Shown: positions 23,190-51,359 of the stretch, piece after piece
Layout: each line of letters opens with the position of its first letter
Position numbering within the stretch: position 1 is the stretch's first letter
From: Plantago ovata
Taxonomy: Eukaryota > Streptophyta > Magnoliopsida > Lamiales > Plantaginaceae
DNA: 64,000 nucleotides
Assembly: GCA_028274465.1 (NCBI GenBank)
Contig: CM051456.1
Location: 4,155,545-4,219,544, forward strand
Direction: 5' to 3'
Notes under the pieces: model-generated
The model's database searches: none
Told to the model about the DNA's origin: nothing
Seen by the model: only the letters and a program-made list of their open reading frames with translations
Made by a program: the position numbers and the translations under genes

Positions 23190-25823
23190 TGTTGAAATAT
23201 TCAAAATATGAGAATGTCAAGAAGAGTGCAGAACACCATTTCCAACAATAAACCCTTCCAAAATTTTAAATTTTGCCATGTCATCTTCAAACCCACTTCA
23301 AACTTTTCACCCCCAACAATCAAACTTTATCAAATACAAATGAGTAAGTGTATAGAGAAGTAGATATTTTCTATATAGTAGGAAATGTCAGGTTCAACCA
23401 GCATGCGGGCAGCCTGTCAAAATCCGGTCAGTTGATTTTTAATATAAATAGACAAATAAACCATATCATAAATTTATCTCTCTACAATCTCTCTCTTTCT
23501 CTCTCTGTATCTCTCTAGATCTCACAACCTCCACCACCACAAAACCCCCATGCCACCACCTCCACCTCTCCGCCACCACCTTTGCCGCCACCACCATCAC
23601 CAAACACGTAATCCAATTCACTCGCATCAATCACCTAAACATAACATATTCTTCGCAACAACAAATGGTGGACTATTTCGATGTTCCACATATTCAACAC
23701 GTAGAAAATGGACGATGACATATTAAAGATATGATTTCAGTTGCTGGCGGGCTAGGTTCTTCCGAAAATTTCATGCATCCCAAGTGAGAATTTCACCACC
23801 TAGAAAGTTTAGTTGTTATTTTATTATTTTATTTTTTTTATGTATTGAGACACAATATATATTTTTGTACCAATAATAATGCTTTGAAATACATAAAAAT
23901 TATATCTCAAATACTACATTTATAAATAAAATTTATTGATATAAAAAAAAGTGTATATTATGTTCAGTTATATTAAGACATCAAAGTAAAAATGTGTTAA
24001 CAATAAACATTTGTGATACCTTTGAAAAAATGTCAAATACTTAATTATGGCAGGTTATTCCATGAAAGAGTGTCTCATCATATATATCCAATTGAGACAC
24101 ATTTATATAAGAGACTTAATAATATGATATTGAGACGTGTTTCAAAATATATCCTTAAAGAAACTCTCTCTCTTCGAAATAACATGATCTCTAATTTTTT
24201 ATAATGTAGAAAATATTAATTTTTGACGTTTTGAAAGTTAAGTTTTTTTTGTACTGCATATTTTCAATATTTAAATATTTTTGTAGTAAAATAATAACAA
24301 CGGTGATAAATTACATATAAAGTTAACTCAATTTTAAATTTGAATTTCGTATTGTAAACAATGCAATCAAAGTCCCACATCAATAATATATGAAACAAAC
24401 GATTATATATGGAATTATATAATTGTTGTGGGAGGCAACATAAGTAGATAGAAAGTCGGTGATATAATATAGGGTATATTTATTATTTGTCAGGCGCACC
24501 TAACCATCTTATCATCCCTCATTCGATCTTTATCCAAATCGAATAGAGATTCATTCACATCTATCTAATGAGACCTGCCCTGCCCATATCAATGTTCTCT
24601 TTTTATGACTTTATTTAGTGTTTAATATCCAACCTTCTTTCACCAATAGGTGAATTTAGGAGGAGTGGAGGAGTGGGGGATAATCTATCTTGTCCATGTC
24701 AATGTTCTCTTTCATGTAAAATATTCTTTTGATTTTTTTTTTGAAAATGATATATGTTTTTTAATCTTCAATCATTTAGAAAATATTATTTTTGCAAATT
24801 TTAAAATTAAGTTGTTTTTATTTTAATTGTATATTTTGATTATTTACATATATTTGTAGTAAACAAGAACCATTACGATAAATTTACATATGAAGTGGAC
24901 ATATCTCATTATTGTCTTCATGGAGACTTCGGCTTATCCAAACTAATACTCAATCTCATGGATTTTTTTTTTGTAACAAATTACTAGGTTATCGCCAGCC
25001 GCGTGTGAGTTGTTGGAGATTGTCTGGCCCAACTTTGCTCACGTTGTTGGGTGTGTGAGTTGGGATGTCAGGTTCGTATTGGATGAGCTCTATTTTTTTT
25101 CTTTTACCTTTTATTTAATTTTTTCATGCCTTTTGATTTAATTGTATAACGAGTAAAATCTTCAAAGAAATGAAAAAATTTATTTAATAGGGGATGACTA
25201 TTCAAAGATTTTATTTATTAATTTTTATTTTTTTTTGTGTTTTGGTGTGAATAAATAGAAAATGATGTGGCATTAGAGAGCATGTTTGTGATGGGATGAT
25301 TGCTTTAAATAACCTTGTTCTCTAAAAATTAAAATCCTTTGAATACATTGTTTGCTTTGTTATACCCCTAACTTAATTTATTATTACATTTGGAGAATGG
25401 CGTGTGTGTTCCACACAATGATATTTATTAATTATTGAGTGATATTTATTTATTATGTTGATAAATTTGATTGTATTGTTGTGTTAAAATACATTTTGAA
25501 AGCAATAAGTAATGGAAAAAAATTACATATGGCCATATCACGTTTTACCTTATTTATCTTACTAAATATTTTAAAACTTACCTTTCTTAAATCATGGCAC
25601 ATGGAGTGGCGCACAAGTTGTGGCACAAAAGTTCCACACCGATGCATATGTTGTACCAAATACTCCAACATATACGATTTTTCTTGAATACATTGTTGTT
25701 CAACCGGGGTTTAACAAACTTCACCAGCCGCATATATTATCCATATGATAAATAGCAGCAACATGTATGTGTAATGCCTAAACCATAAGATGTTTATTGT
25801 AGGAGGTGTGGATTGGTGGGAAG
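23190..25823. other. AT-rich intergenic DNA, decayed repeats, no gene
   Basis: The stretch at 23230-23340 (CCAACAATAAACCCTTCC, then a CAAACCCACTTCAAAC-type sequence) looks like the end of a non-autonomous DNA transposon, with no partner end identified. 24235-24310 and 24770-24890 are diverged direct repeats (TTGAAAGTTAAG / TTTTAAAATTAAG, then TTTGTAGTAAA). Another short repeat is CATATCAATGTTCTCTTT (24589) / CATGTCAATGTTCTCTTT (24694). A CT-rich and CCACCACC-rich stretch spans 23480-23600. Confidence 0.4.
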
Positions 25824-26787
<964 letters not shown>

Positions 26788-27000
26788 GTGGGAAGTCAAA
26801 AGCCAAACATTAACCAAATCATTTCTTTCTTCATCCACTTTCGAATGATGCAATACACGTTTTCACTACACTTTCGACATTATTTTTCGAGTGGCAAGCA
26901 CAATGTCTTTCGCTTCACAAATTCCAATTTCAATACGAAATCGTTTAATGTAATTGTCTCGTCGTCAAGTAGAAGTGAAACCCTCATACAATGTTCATGC

Positions 27001-28156
27001 TGTTGGAATTTCGGTGTTCACACGGGAAATATGTGAGAGTTAGAAGATGGAACAAAAGAGATAGACAATAAAAGAAACTTGTACATTAACAAATGATACA
27101 ATATAACAATAAATGAATCTACAAAGTAAACTTTCCTGTCTTTCTTCAACGCCTCAAAGGATCATGTCTTCAAGCAACTCCAACAAGGTAATGAACAACA
27201 AGAAATGGCGAGTAGAGTCGATGGTTGGACCGTCTCTCCTTAAGACAGATACTTGCCCCGCTAATGGTGCTTACGGAATAATGGCATTTTGTCTTCTAGG
27301 ATAAAACTACTCCATATATAAACGACTAAGGAGCACTTCAATAGTCGAATCTGGCGAACTTACTTTGAGTATGAATGAGTGCAAAGAGAAAGCAAGTGAG
27401 AAGAGAAGTATCAAATGTCTTGCATGTGTCTTTGGGAATGAACCCTACTCTTATATTTATACTTCTCAAAGGCTTTCATTGAAAGTGTGCAAACCCTTCG
27501 TAAAGGATTCAATAAATAGTCACACAACTATTCATTAAGAGTCATACACTTTCGAAAAGCAACCACTTCACCAAAAATCGCAAAATTCGGCTGGAATGGA
27601 TACATAATTAACCGCCCACACCTTTTTCACCAAGAGACATGTTGGTCCGGTGGTAGAAGTGCAATCCTCTTAACAAATAGGTCCCAAGTTCAAATCTTAG
27701 TGACCACAATAACTAGTTTTGGACTTTTTGGACCATATTATTTTTGGAAACATCGTGAAATTATCACGGATACACTAATTCAAATGATTTATTTGTGTAA
27801 TAATTTCTCATTTAACTTGAGTAATTACTAAACACAAATGAATTACACATTCCAACAATGCTACTTGCACTTTTGGTTGCACATTTCAAACCTCATTTTG
27901 TACTTTTCCATGAATTTTAGCACAATGGATCCAATTGTATTTGAATGACTTAATTCATTCATGTATTGATCGACACACTATGTGCATTAATCACCTTTCA
28001 CCACACGGGATTTTAGTGACTTAACGCCTTAGTGACATCCATATTCAACAAACGGAAATACACGATAGTGGAAACCTTGTTTCCAACGTGTTGGGCCCAA
28101 ATAACCAATATATCGAATGAATTGAAAGCTCATTTGTTACACTAAAATTCCCAACA
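27001..28156 (-). mobile_element. Solo LTR of a copia-type retrotransposon, 1,156 bp
   Basis: The plus strand begins TGTTGGAATTTCGG and ends AAATTCCCAACA, i.e. TG...CA ends with a short terminal inverted repeat. It is flanked on both sides by CATGC (26996-27000 and 28157-28161), a perfect 5-bp target duplication. The minus strand starts TGTTGGGAATTTTAGTG, a start often seen in copia LTRs, and has a TATA-like TATAAATATAAG at about 27449-27465, so transcription would run on the minus strand. No internal region or second LTR is present, as expected after LTR-LTR recombination. Confidence 0.85.
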
Positions 28157-28227
28157 CATGCAACATCTCATGGCCCATATCGATGTCTAACTATTTGGGC
28201 TGATTCTATCACTTATTAATAATTATT

Positions 28228-28325
28228 TTTATTTTATTTTTTTGAATCGGCTAAATGGTGACTCGAACCCCTGATCTATTGGTTGGAGGTGAAACAGCTC
28301 ACCAACTGAGCTATGCTTCGTTGTC
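28228..28325 (-). mobile_element. Short tRNA-derived SINE with 13-bp target duplication
   Basis: On the minus strand it carries an A box (TAGCTCAGTTGGTGAGC) and a B box (GGGTTCGAGTCACC), ending GCCGATTCAAAAAAATAA. Both sides have ATTAATAATTATT (28215-28227 and 28326-28338). The exact duplication suggests a fairly recent insertion. It lies about 600 bp upstream of the polymerase theta start codon. Confidence 0.85.
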
Positions 28326-28338
28326 ATTAATAATTATT

Positions 28339-28860
28339 CTTTGGCTGATACAATGACCCCACACATTAATGTGACATTACCATTGCATTACATTCACTCA
28401 TGCACATCCTCGAAAACTCCAAAGTATCAACCCATCCTCCAACTATCTCCAAATAAAACCATTACTAATCCTGCATTGTTGCAATCATATATGATGTCAT
28501 GAAATACCGGAGCAATATGCCAGTTAGAAAACAATCGTCACTAGTAATTGAACTAGTTTGATAGTCAAAGTTTTGGTAACTGATAATACGTCTTAGACGG
28601 AAATTTTCCTCTCTAATTGAGTGCCAAACACTCATTTAGTTTTTATTTTTATTTTTTAATTTGAGAGAGAGAATCTGAGATATGAGAAAGTTGATGGGGG
28701 CAAAGAACTGGACAAATATTTTTGAATGGCGATGACTCACTGCTGCCTCCCTCCAGGCGGACACCCTATAAAATTCAAAACATGCCTCCCACAGTTTCGC
28801 CTTTTCAAACTCTCCCTCACTCAAATCCACAATTGAGCATATCCCAAACCCTTAAATTGA
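28339..28860 (+). promoter_or_regulatory. Upstream region of the polymerase theta gene
   Basis: AT-rich promoter-side sequence with no other gene. A CCCTCACTCAAATCC stretch near 28812 and the leader just before the ATG are plausible transcription-start surroundings; no clear TATA box stands out. Confidence 0.35.
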
Positions 28861-28861
28861 A

Positions 28862-28882
28862 ATGACTGAGGTTTTGACCTAG
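28862..28882 (+). other. Possible uORF of six codons in the polymerase theta leader
   Basis: ATG ACT GAG GTT TTG ACC TAG lies 46 bp before the main ATG. Whether it is in the mRNA depends on the unknown start site. Confidence 0.3.
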
Positions 28883-28927
28883 AATCCGCAAGCTGTAATC
28901 GCATCAGAATCACGAAGGAGCACTGCC

Positions 28928-44173
<15,246 letters not shown>

Positions 44174-45007
44174 GGGTTATGGGCTATTTCTCATTTGCAT
44201 TTTTGTGAGGAAACCTTTAATAACCAGCCATCTTAAGATCATTGCCAGGTAACATGTTGAATATATCTTTATACATATAATGGTAAAGCTAACAATGCAC
44301 ATCATCTGAGAGCAATTCATTTGTAATGGTGAATGACGGTTGGTTTTTTGTTTAAGTTTCTGTAGGGGCTTGGAGGGGTGAGGATAAAGCCTTGGTCAGG
44401 TGGAGCTTACAGAGAAGAGAAAGACAAAGGCGTTTATTAATAAAAATTTAACGCCTAGTTCTCTGATGTCTGAGCACTCTGTTAAGTTGAAAAGCTTTTC
44501 TCTCAGAGAAACAGCATACAATGCCAATGAATCAGGTGTAGCCAGAAAATGGCACTTATTCATCTCTCGGCAGGAAAGGGAAAATGAGGATTGAGCGCAG
44601 AGGGATGGCTTGTCGGTGACATGGATTGTCTTATGATAATGTTCGTTCATTCTTCTTGAAGAACCAACAAATGTCGGACCAGGTGGATCAGATGTAACTC
44701 CACCGCAGGATTTGGAGTTCCTACTTGAAAATAATCATGCTTCATATCAATACATGACAAAACTAGCTCATCCCTGTATGTAGAAAAAGAAAAACAGGAG
44801 CATAGTACAAAGATAGCACACGAGGAAAGTTTCATTCTCTCACTGCCACAGAATATGATGTGCTGACTTTTGAAGTTACTTACTTCATTATCAATCTAGT
44901 GGGAGATATCACCTCTGTTATTGTTTCAGTTTCACTCAATAAGGTGGATTATCCTGCATTGCTGGCTAGGTTTGCAGTTTGGGTGTAACCATTAACTGAA
45001 CAAGCCA
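44174..45007 (+). other. Polymerase theta 3' UTR side and spacer, no further gene
   Basis: The first few hundred bases after the stop at 44173 should be 3' UTR. I could not identify a convincing ORF. 44400-44594 is open for 64 codons but has no recognisable family and is probably chance. Confidence 0.4.
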
Positions 45008-45305
45008 AGTGACTCAACTTCATCTTCAGCAAAAGAATACAGTATTGTCAGAGAAAATGCCAGGTGATAAACCAGTGGTGGTCTGTCAGAAGCTGGGCAG
45101 GAGTATGCATACAGTGTTCTACCATCACAGGAGACAGAATCAGTGCCTTACAAGGTTTTCTGGGAGCTGATGGATCCAGGGAAGACGTAATATCAGTTTG
45201 CCATCAGGACACAGTGGAATGCTAAGCACTCTCGGCTTTTCAGGTTTTGAACAGAAAGGAAGTGGTCTGCAACATTCCAGCACAGTACAGACCTATGTTC
45301 TAATT
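45008..45305 (+). pseudogene. BURP-domain pseudogene fragment
   Basis: Pieces in changing frames match the C-terminal BURP domain of the neighbouring gene in order: SSAKEYSIV, KMPGDKPVVVCQKL, MHTVFYHH, TESVPYKV, SVCHQDTVE, QWNAKHS, and QVLNRKEVVCNIP. In the intact gene the same order reads SSPKQYSVV, KMPSDKAVVVCHRL, YAVFYCH, TEKTVAYEV, AVCHRDTAQWNPKHL, QVLKVQPGSVPVCH. Several frame changes and stops interrupt it, and two of the conserved CH pairs are altered. It is on the opposite strand to the intact gene, with the two 3' ends facing each other about 630 bp apart. Probably a remnant of an inverted gene duplication. Confidence 0.8.
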
Positions 45306-45936
45306 CTTTGCCGAGAAGTATTTTTATCTGGTTACTGGGCTGGGATTTCTCATCCAGGTTCTAGACTAAGCCAAGCAATCCATAAAGTTGACCTTCATTT
45401 TTTCTGTTTCCAGATATGAAAGCGTGAAAAAAATTAGGCTTTTCTATGCTTCATATACTTGACCCTTGACTGTTCTTTCTTTCAATCAAGGCCAAGCTGA
45501 ACCCAGATAAACCATCATTTTGTGACTATCCCTATTTGAAATTTTAACTGTGTTTGTTGTTAATTTCGTTCTTTCAATCCAGTCTATTTCCTATTAGCTT
45601 CCTCTATCCTGCTTCCTTTTATGTTTTAACATTCGACACAAATTCATGTTCCCGGGTTCAAGACACTTGAGGAGGAGCATGTTGTTAGGAGCAAAATACT
45701 GTTAAGCAATGCAGTGTATGATTCAGCTGGAACAGAGGATCTGATCTAGACCAGCCAATATAAACAGTAGTTCTTTAGTAATGCATGCATATGCTTACAT
45801 ATATTATTTGTATGCTATATACTTCACTAATACTCTCTGAGGAGCTAGACATCTATGCAACTGCAATAGACGATCGATAGTAACAAAACACAATACATGA
45901 TGGCACCATCGCCACAAGCTTCTCCAAGCTCATGTA
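45306..45936. other. Spacer between BURP pseudogene and BURP gene
   Basis: No ORF of interest. It holds the 3' UTR of the minus-strand BURP gene near 45700-45936. Confidence 0.4.
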
Positions 45937-47408
45937 CTAATACTTGGGCACCCACACAATGTGATCTTGAGGAAGAAAGTGGCACACTGGAACACTCCCT
46001 GGCTGCACCTTCAACACCTGGAAAGCCAAGTGCTTAGGGTTCCATTGTGCTGTATCACGGTGGCACACTGCTACCGCTTGTGCCTTGGATCCGTCTGCTG
46101 CCGCCAAGGAAACCTCATAAGCCACTGTTTTCTCCGTCTTGTGACAGTAGAACACTGCATATGCATACTCCAGCCTGTGGCAGACCACCACTGCTTTGTC
46201 ACTTGGCATTTTTGTTGCTCCAACAACACTGTATTGTTTTGGTGAAGAATTTTCACCCTTTTCTTGTGCATTGGTTGATATTGCTTCCACATTTCTTCCC
46301 AACTTTGAGGTGCTGAAATCAATCATGGACTCCAAGGAAGTAGCACAGAACTTCTCTTCACTCTTGATGCCTGCATCCTCGCATTCTTTAATGGTTTTCT
46401 TCATAGCATCAGCTTCATCTGAAGTGGGGTTAAATTTGCTCACAATCTCTGGAAACCTCTTTGAAGAAAACGGTATCGAAACCGCAACCTGGCGAGGCAA
46501 GAACGTGGCCTGATTCTCGGTTTTGGAGAATTGCAATTTCATTTCTTTGCCTGAATGCATGTCTTTCTCCAAGAAGAAGAGTGCCACGTTCGGGTTGTCA
46601 TGAAGCTGAGTTTCAGTTGCTGCGTATAAGTACTTGAAAGGTCCAACGCTAACCGGGTGGCCTTTTTTAGGGGTAGTCACTGTAACACCGCCCTTGCCTA
46701 CGCCCACATTAGTACGCTTGCCTGGTTTGCCTGTATGGACTCCGACGCCTCCATGGCCAACATTCACATTCGTGCCTCCGTGCTTGCCTTTTCTAGTGTG
46801 GACTCCCACCCTTCCGTGGCCTACGTTCACTGTGGTACCTTTACCGGTGTTGACATTGACTCCACCACCCTTGCTTACCCCAACACTGGTGCTTTTGCCT
46901 TCCGCCCATTCTATAAACATAGAGGTGCTACTTAAGAATTCATGATCATAAACGCACAGCACCGAAGAATTTTAGGTAATGGAGTTAAAATAGCCTCGGT
47001 TCTTCAATAACATTTTTTGTTCTTTTTTTTTTTTCCAACCTAGTATACCTGTTGGTGTTAGGAGAAGATCTTTAACAGCTTGAGGCATTGGGGAGTTTGG
47101 CAGCACTGATTTCCAGTACTGCTCTGAGGGAGAGATCACAACCCCATCGCAACTTACGACTATAGCTACCTGTTGAAAATGAACATGAATTATTCATAAA
47201 ACCTTAAATTTTTCTCATAAATGAGACACATATACATATTAGCTTGCCAAAATGCTAATCTTGAAGAAACAAGCGTATTGTAGTTAATAGTTAGTGTTAG
47301 TAAACATAATGAGCTAGCTCAAGAAGTTGCCTTAAGTGGCAAGCACAAGCTATAAAATAGTGTACTTACGACAAGAAACACTAAAGCAATGTGGAACTTG
47401 AAAGCCAT
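45937..47408 (-). CDS. BURP-domain protein, RD22-like
   Basis: Three exons: 47408-47370, 47169-47049 and 46910-45937, joining in frame to 377 residues. Residues 1 to about 21 (MAFKFHIALVFLV plus VAIVVSCDG from exon 2) are a signal peptide, so the protein is secreted or apoplastic. YWKSVLPNSPMPQAVKDLL is the conserved segment after the signal. Residues about 61-144 are Gly/Val-rich repeats (NVNVGHGGVGVHTGK type), as in RD22 proteins. The BURP domain covers about 163-377 with the complete signature CH-X10-CH-X25-CH-X25-CH-X8-W (Cys297, 309, 336, 363; Trp373). RD22 genes respond to drought and abscisic acid in Arabidopsis; the biochemical role is unsettled, although some BURP proteins catalyse copper-dependent peptide cyclisation. 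An RD22-type cell-wall role is the better guess here because of the repeats. Confidence 0.93.
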
Positions 47409-47480
47409 AACAAGAACTTGAGTTTGTAGTGAGAAATTAAATGATTTTGTATGAGATCAGTACATGAATGGAACTATGCC

Positions 47481-47489
47481 TTATATAGA
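47481..47489 (-). promoter_or_regulatory. TATA box of the BURP gene
   Basis: The minus strand reads TCTATATAAGG about 75 bp upstream of the ATG at 47408, the expected spacing for a short plant leader. Confidence 0.65.
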
Positions 47490-47499
47490 CAAAGAGATC

Positions 47500-48189
47500 G
47501 ATGTTATGTTAGGTGAAGTGAACAGGTTATATAAATGGTTTGATTGTTGTATGACAAATTAAAAAGCTAACACATGGCCCCAAAATTTATGGCTACTTTG
47601 CTACTCAACTGCATTTGGCTCACTGATATGGTGTTGGTTTGTACATTTATTGATATATCCCTGTACGTAACTTTAATAAGTAGCCAGATGCAATTTAATG
47701 AAGCAAAGAAAAAATCCAACTTGGTCTTGAATTGCGGGTGTGTAATTTGCATATTTTAATCGTTAAAATAGAAATCTATAGTACTAGTACGTATACATAT
47801 ATTTGGGTCTTCTAGAATCAACATTATTATTATGGGTCATGCATGATGTGAAATCAAGAAATGGAAAATGTCGGGTTCACTAAATAATGGATAAATAGAT
47901 GCAACTCTAAACGAACAACTACCCAACATTTAATAGGGGTTATAGTCTTGCGGATGGGGGTATTTGTTATGGCTGCTACTTCTTTTTGGGCAAACAGGAG
48001 GCTTTTAGAAGTAGTATTATATCTTCACCCGAATGGATTCCACAAACATGTTGGAATCAGTCAAGAGTGGTGCGGGGTGTTTTTGGGAATAAATATAAAC
48101 TACTAGATTCTGCATTTCACGATTTGTTCGAGATTTTTGTAGGGTTAGAATTCTGTATAAAGCCAAATTTAATAAGGATGTGTTAATTA
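47500..48189. other. BURP promoter and spacer, no gene
   Basis: AT-rich. No ORF with a recognisable family; the two opposing 61-codon frames near 47570-47755 overlap one another and are chance. Confidence 0.4.
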
Positions 48190-48512
48190 TTAAGCGGGTG
48201 GATCAAAGGCAAAGCATAATCGAATGAATAAGCAAATGAGTTCGGGTTTAACGAGAACGATCCAGAAACTTTAACATGTCAAGATTGTTTTTTATCTTGA
48301 GCTTGATGTGGTGCTAGTCTATTGAGGGTACTCCCATAACGTGGCTACTCGTTATTTTATAGTCCTAGTTAGGGTGCACCATTGAGGCTGGTTTGGTTGT
48401 TTGTATTTTCCCGGCTTGGGCGTCGTAAAAGTTTAGTTGGTGTATCACGAGTATTTCTTATGCTCGAGTTCACCGAAGGAATAAAATTTTTAGCCGTCTA
48501 AAAAAATAAAAA
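48190..48512 (+). mobile_element. Possible 3' end of a LINE-type retrotransposon
   Basis: GT-rich untranslated-like sequence (GTGGTGCTAGTC, GCTGGTTTGGTTGTTTG, TTAGTTGGTGTATCACG) ending in TAGCCGTCTAAAAAAATAAAAAAATAAC, an A-rich tail as at LINE 3' ends. No coding part is recognisable. Confidence 0.35.
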
Positions 48513-50298
48513 AATAACACCACACACGATGCTCCATATACCGCTCATGTTACACGCAGAGTGATTAAGATGAGATCAAAGATTTGCTATAAGTAAAGTG
48601 AGGGTGACAAATCTATATATTAATTAATGGTGGGAGATAAGCCGTTAACATCGAAATTTAAGAAAGTGAACATACATGCATACGGTTGAGTGTGAACCCG
48701 GGTTCAGGTGCACCAATGGCTTCACCTTAATTCTTTGACCGATCCTTCAAAGTTCAAAGTAACAAATATTTTACTATCTTTTACTAGTACTGATTTTGGG
48801 TTAAGTCATCGATAAAGATTTTCTAGAGTTTATTACTACTAGAAATGGAATTTTTAAATTCAGAAGGAAGTTTAATTAAGACACATGTCGAAGTACGAGA
48901 CACTTTTAATGGTTGGACTTGATCATCAACTTTTGTAGGTGTACAGCATATAGGGAATATTGTTAATCACAATATATATTCAGGAGAAAAAAAATTGTCT
49001 TTCCACCTTGTTTTTCCGGGTTTAGTTAAGATTATGATTTGAGCTCAAAATATGAATGAAAACATCAATATATTTTTATGCGAGTATATCACATCAGACG
49101 AATGTATAAATTAAGAACAACCACAACATGCCAATATCAACAATCGATCAAAACAACACATATCTAATCGATTGAAACCACACACAAAATAATCCATTAT
49201 TCAAAAAGCAAAATCACATCAACAAACATCTAAAACTCCAGATCTAACTATTAAAGTAGAATCCTTACTCATAATCGAGACTCTCGATTGGATGAACCTT
49301 GGCACCAATAATGGCAATTGGAGAAATGATGTTGACTTTCCTTTTGAGATGCAACAACGGCTCTCTGCCGACTGCATCTCTATCCGAAAACTATTGTTAC
49401 GATCACGATGCTCCATCAATCAAACACAACTCTCTCTCTCTAGAAGTTTAAAAAATATACATATATGAGAGAATTCAGTGGAGATGGTGAAGATTGAATT
49501 GGTCGAGATGATCGATCGATTTGTGGGTTTTTATTAGTGAATCTGGATTTTCACATATATATACTTGACCCGTTACTAGTTTTTGATTGGGGATTGTTTT
49601 AGAAGCTAACTTTTTTTATATTAGAAACTTTCTTTTACATCTCTATCTAAATTGTTCTCTCATGTACTTGTAAATTTTACTTAATAATTTCCAAAGGTAT
49701 AACTAGGAGAAGACATCACTTCAATTTTCCAAATTTATTGATTGGAAAATCCAATGCATGTATATCTCAGGTGGAGCTAGCTAAAAATTTCCTTTTTGGC
49801 TCATCAAATTGTCCTTTCCTTCTTTCATCTCCATTTTGATCAATTAACTATGGTTTGTGTCACACCCACTCATCAATTATTAATTGTTTTCATATTTAAA
49901 TTTAAATATTTGTAAGCTTTTTGATAACAATATAATAATTAAATAGTAAATTACTATGTTACTCTAATATGGTCGAATCGCCTCTTAAATTGCTTCTAAG
50001 AAGTTGATCGATCATGTCGTGCCCGATATTAAATATTCCCAAGTATAATTTTCATTATTTATCACTTGTACAATGAAAGATGCTATTCTATAAAAATGTT
50101 AAAAGGTAAGTACCTAAGTACTATAGTAGATGTTGATTTTTCGTCTCCATTTTTTTTATTTTAATTTTAAATCATACATGAAATGCAAAGTTATATTAAA
50201 ATTACATGAACCTACATACACATTAAACTTGAAAAAAGTGAAGTTTATGAAAGAGAAATAAAAAGATATATATAGATTAGTGTTCCTTTTCTTCCAAA

Positions 50299-50351
<53 letters not shown>

Positions 50352-50442
50352 TAAGACTGATCTGAATTTGATACTGACAAACTTTAAAGATAATAACCAC
50401 CAATCACTAAGATGATATTGGCTTGATTATCTTAATTACTAG
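48513..50442. other. Intergenic AT-rich DNA, no gene recognised
   Basis: Contains only a 66-codon minus-strand frame at 49219-49419 of unknown type, probably not a gene. A perfect AAT microsatellite of about 50 bp lies at 50301-50350. Confidence 0.4.
50301..50350. repeat. (AAT)n microsatellite
   Basis: About 17 uninterrupted AAT/ATA units. Confidence 0.97.
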
Positions 50443-51358
50443 GAACCGCGTCACACGCGTGCGTAATCTGCTAAAACATTATTATTGTATTATTAAATAA
50501 TATATTAAAATAAATGGAGTGAATATATAATCTTCACATAATGACTTCAAACGTAATAAAAAAATAACTAATTGAGTAATTAAACTTAATATAAATGGTG
50601 AGCTATGTATATAATTTTTGTAGTTATGCAATTAATAGTTTTGAATTGAACTATATTAGACGTACGAAAAGTATTGCCCCGATGAGTTAAGAATCATCAG
50701 ATACATCTCTAGACTTTGGAAACATTCAACTTCAAAATCTGCAATGCATCCTTTTCGCATGTTAATTGGTATTCTTCATCAGTTGAATATATTGTCAAGT
50801 GGTTCATATAAACATTCTAGTTTCATAATATGATGTTTTTAGTTATTTTTACAAAATGACCATCGAAAAAGTCAATAAAATCAAGTGTTACATTTATTAT
50901 TGGACGGAGGAAGTATGTCTTTTTTTATAAGAACATATCATGGTTATTTCTAAATTAAGTATAATACGTCATACAACTTTATGTTAAAAAATAAAAATTT
51001 AAGAAGAGAATAAATAAAAAAGAAAAAAATTACGTTAATAAGATTCGAACCCAACACCTTCAACTAAAATAATGATACAAATAATAGAAAAAAATCAGGC
51101 CAACAAGATTCGAACCAAACACCTTCAATAAAAATATTAATAAAAATAATGGAGAAAAATCATGCCAACAGGATTCGAACCCTACATCTTTTAATTAACT
51201 AATGACACATGTACGCACCAGATTGAAATTGGATAAGTAAGATCAACAGATTAAAATTGATTGATAGGTCAATCAATTGGGTAAATTAACCGGCTTATTA
51301 TATTACTTTAATAGGTCAATCAATTGGGTAAATCAACAAACTTATTATATTACTTTAA
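50443..51358 (-). mobile_element. Helitron-like non-autonomous element, copy 2 (without the MITE)
   Basis: Near-identical to 1537-2582 over most of its length, including AATGACTTCAAACGTAAT, GACTTTGGAAACATTC and the GATTCGAACC minisatellite. On the minus strand it ends with the hairpin CGCGTGTGACGCG, GTTC, CTAG and then T, the Helitron 3' pattern. It lacks the 130-bp MITE, giving the empty target site near 50687. The tail has an extra repeat of GGTCAATCAATTGGGTAAAT (51267 and 51317). Confidence 0.6.
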
Positions 51359-51359
51359 T

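Noticed and set aside
28255..28322. Possible tRNA gene on the minus strand (TAGCTCAGTTGG and GGTTCGAGTC boxes)
   Set aside because: No convincing acceptor-stem pairing, an A-rich tail follows, and a 13-bp target duplication flanks it; it is a tRNA-derived SINE.
46047..46945. Plus-strand frames opposite the BURP exon 3
   Set aside because: Shadow frames created by the Gly/Val repeat codons and the BURP coding bias.
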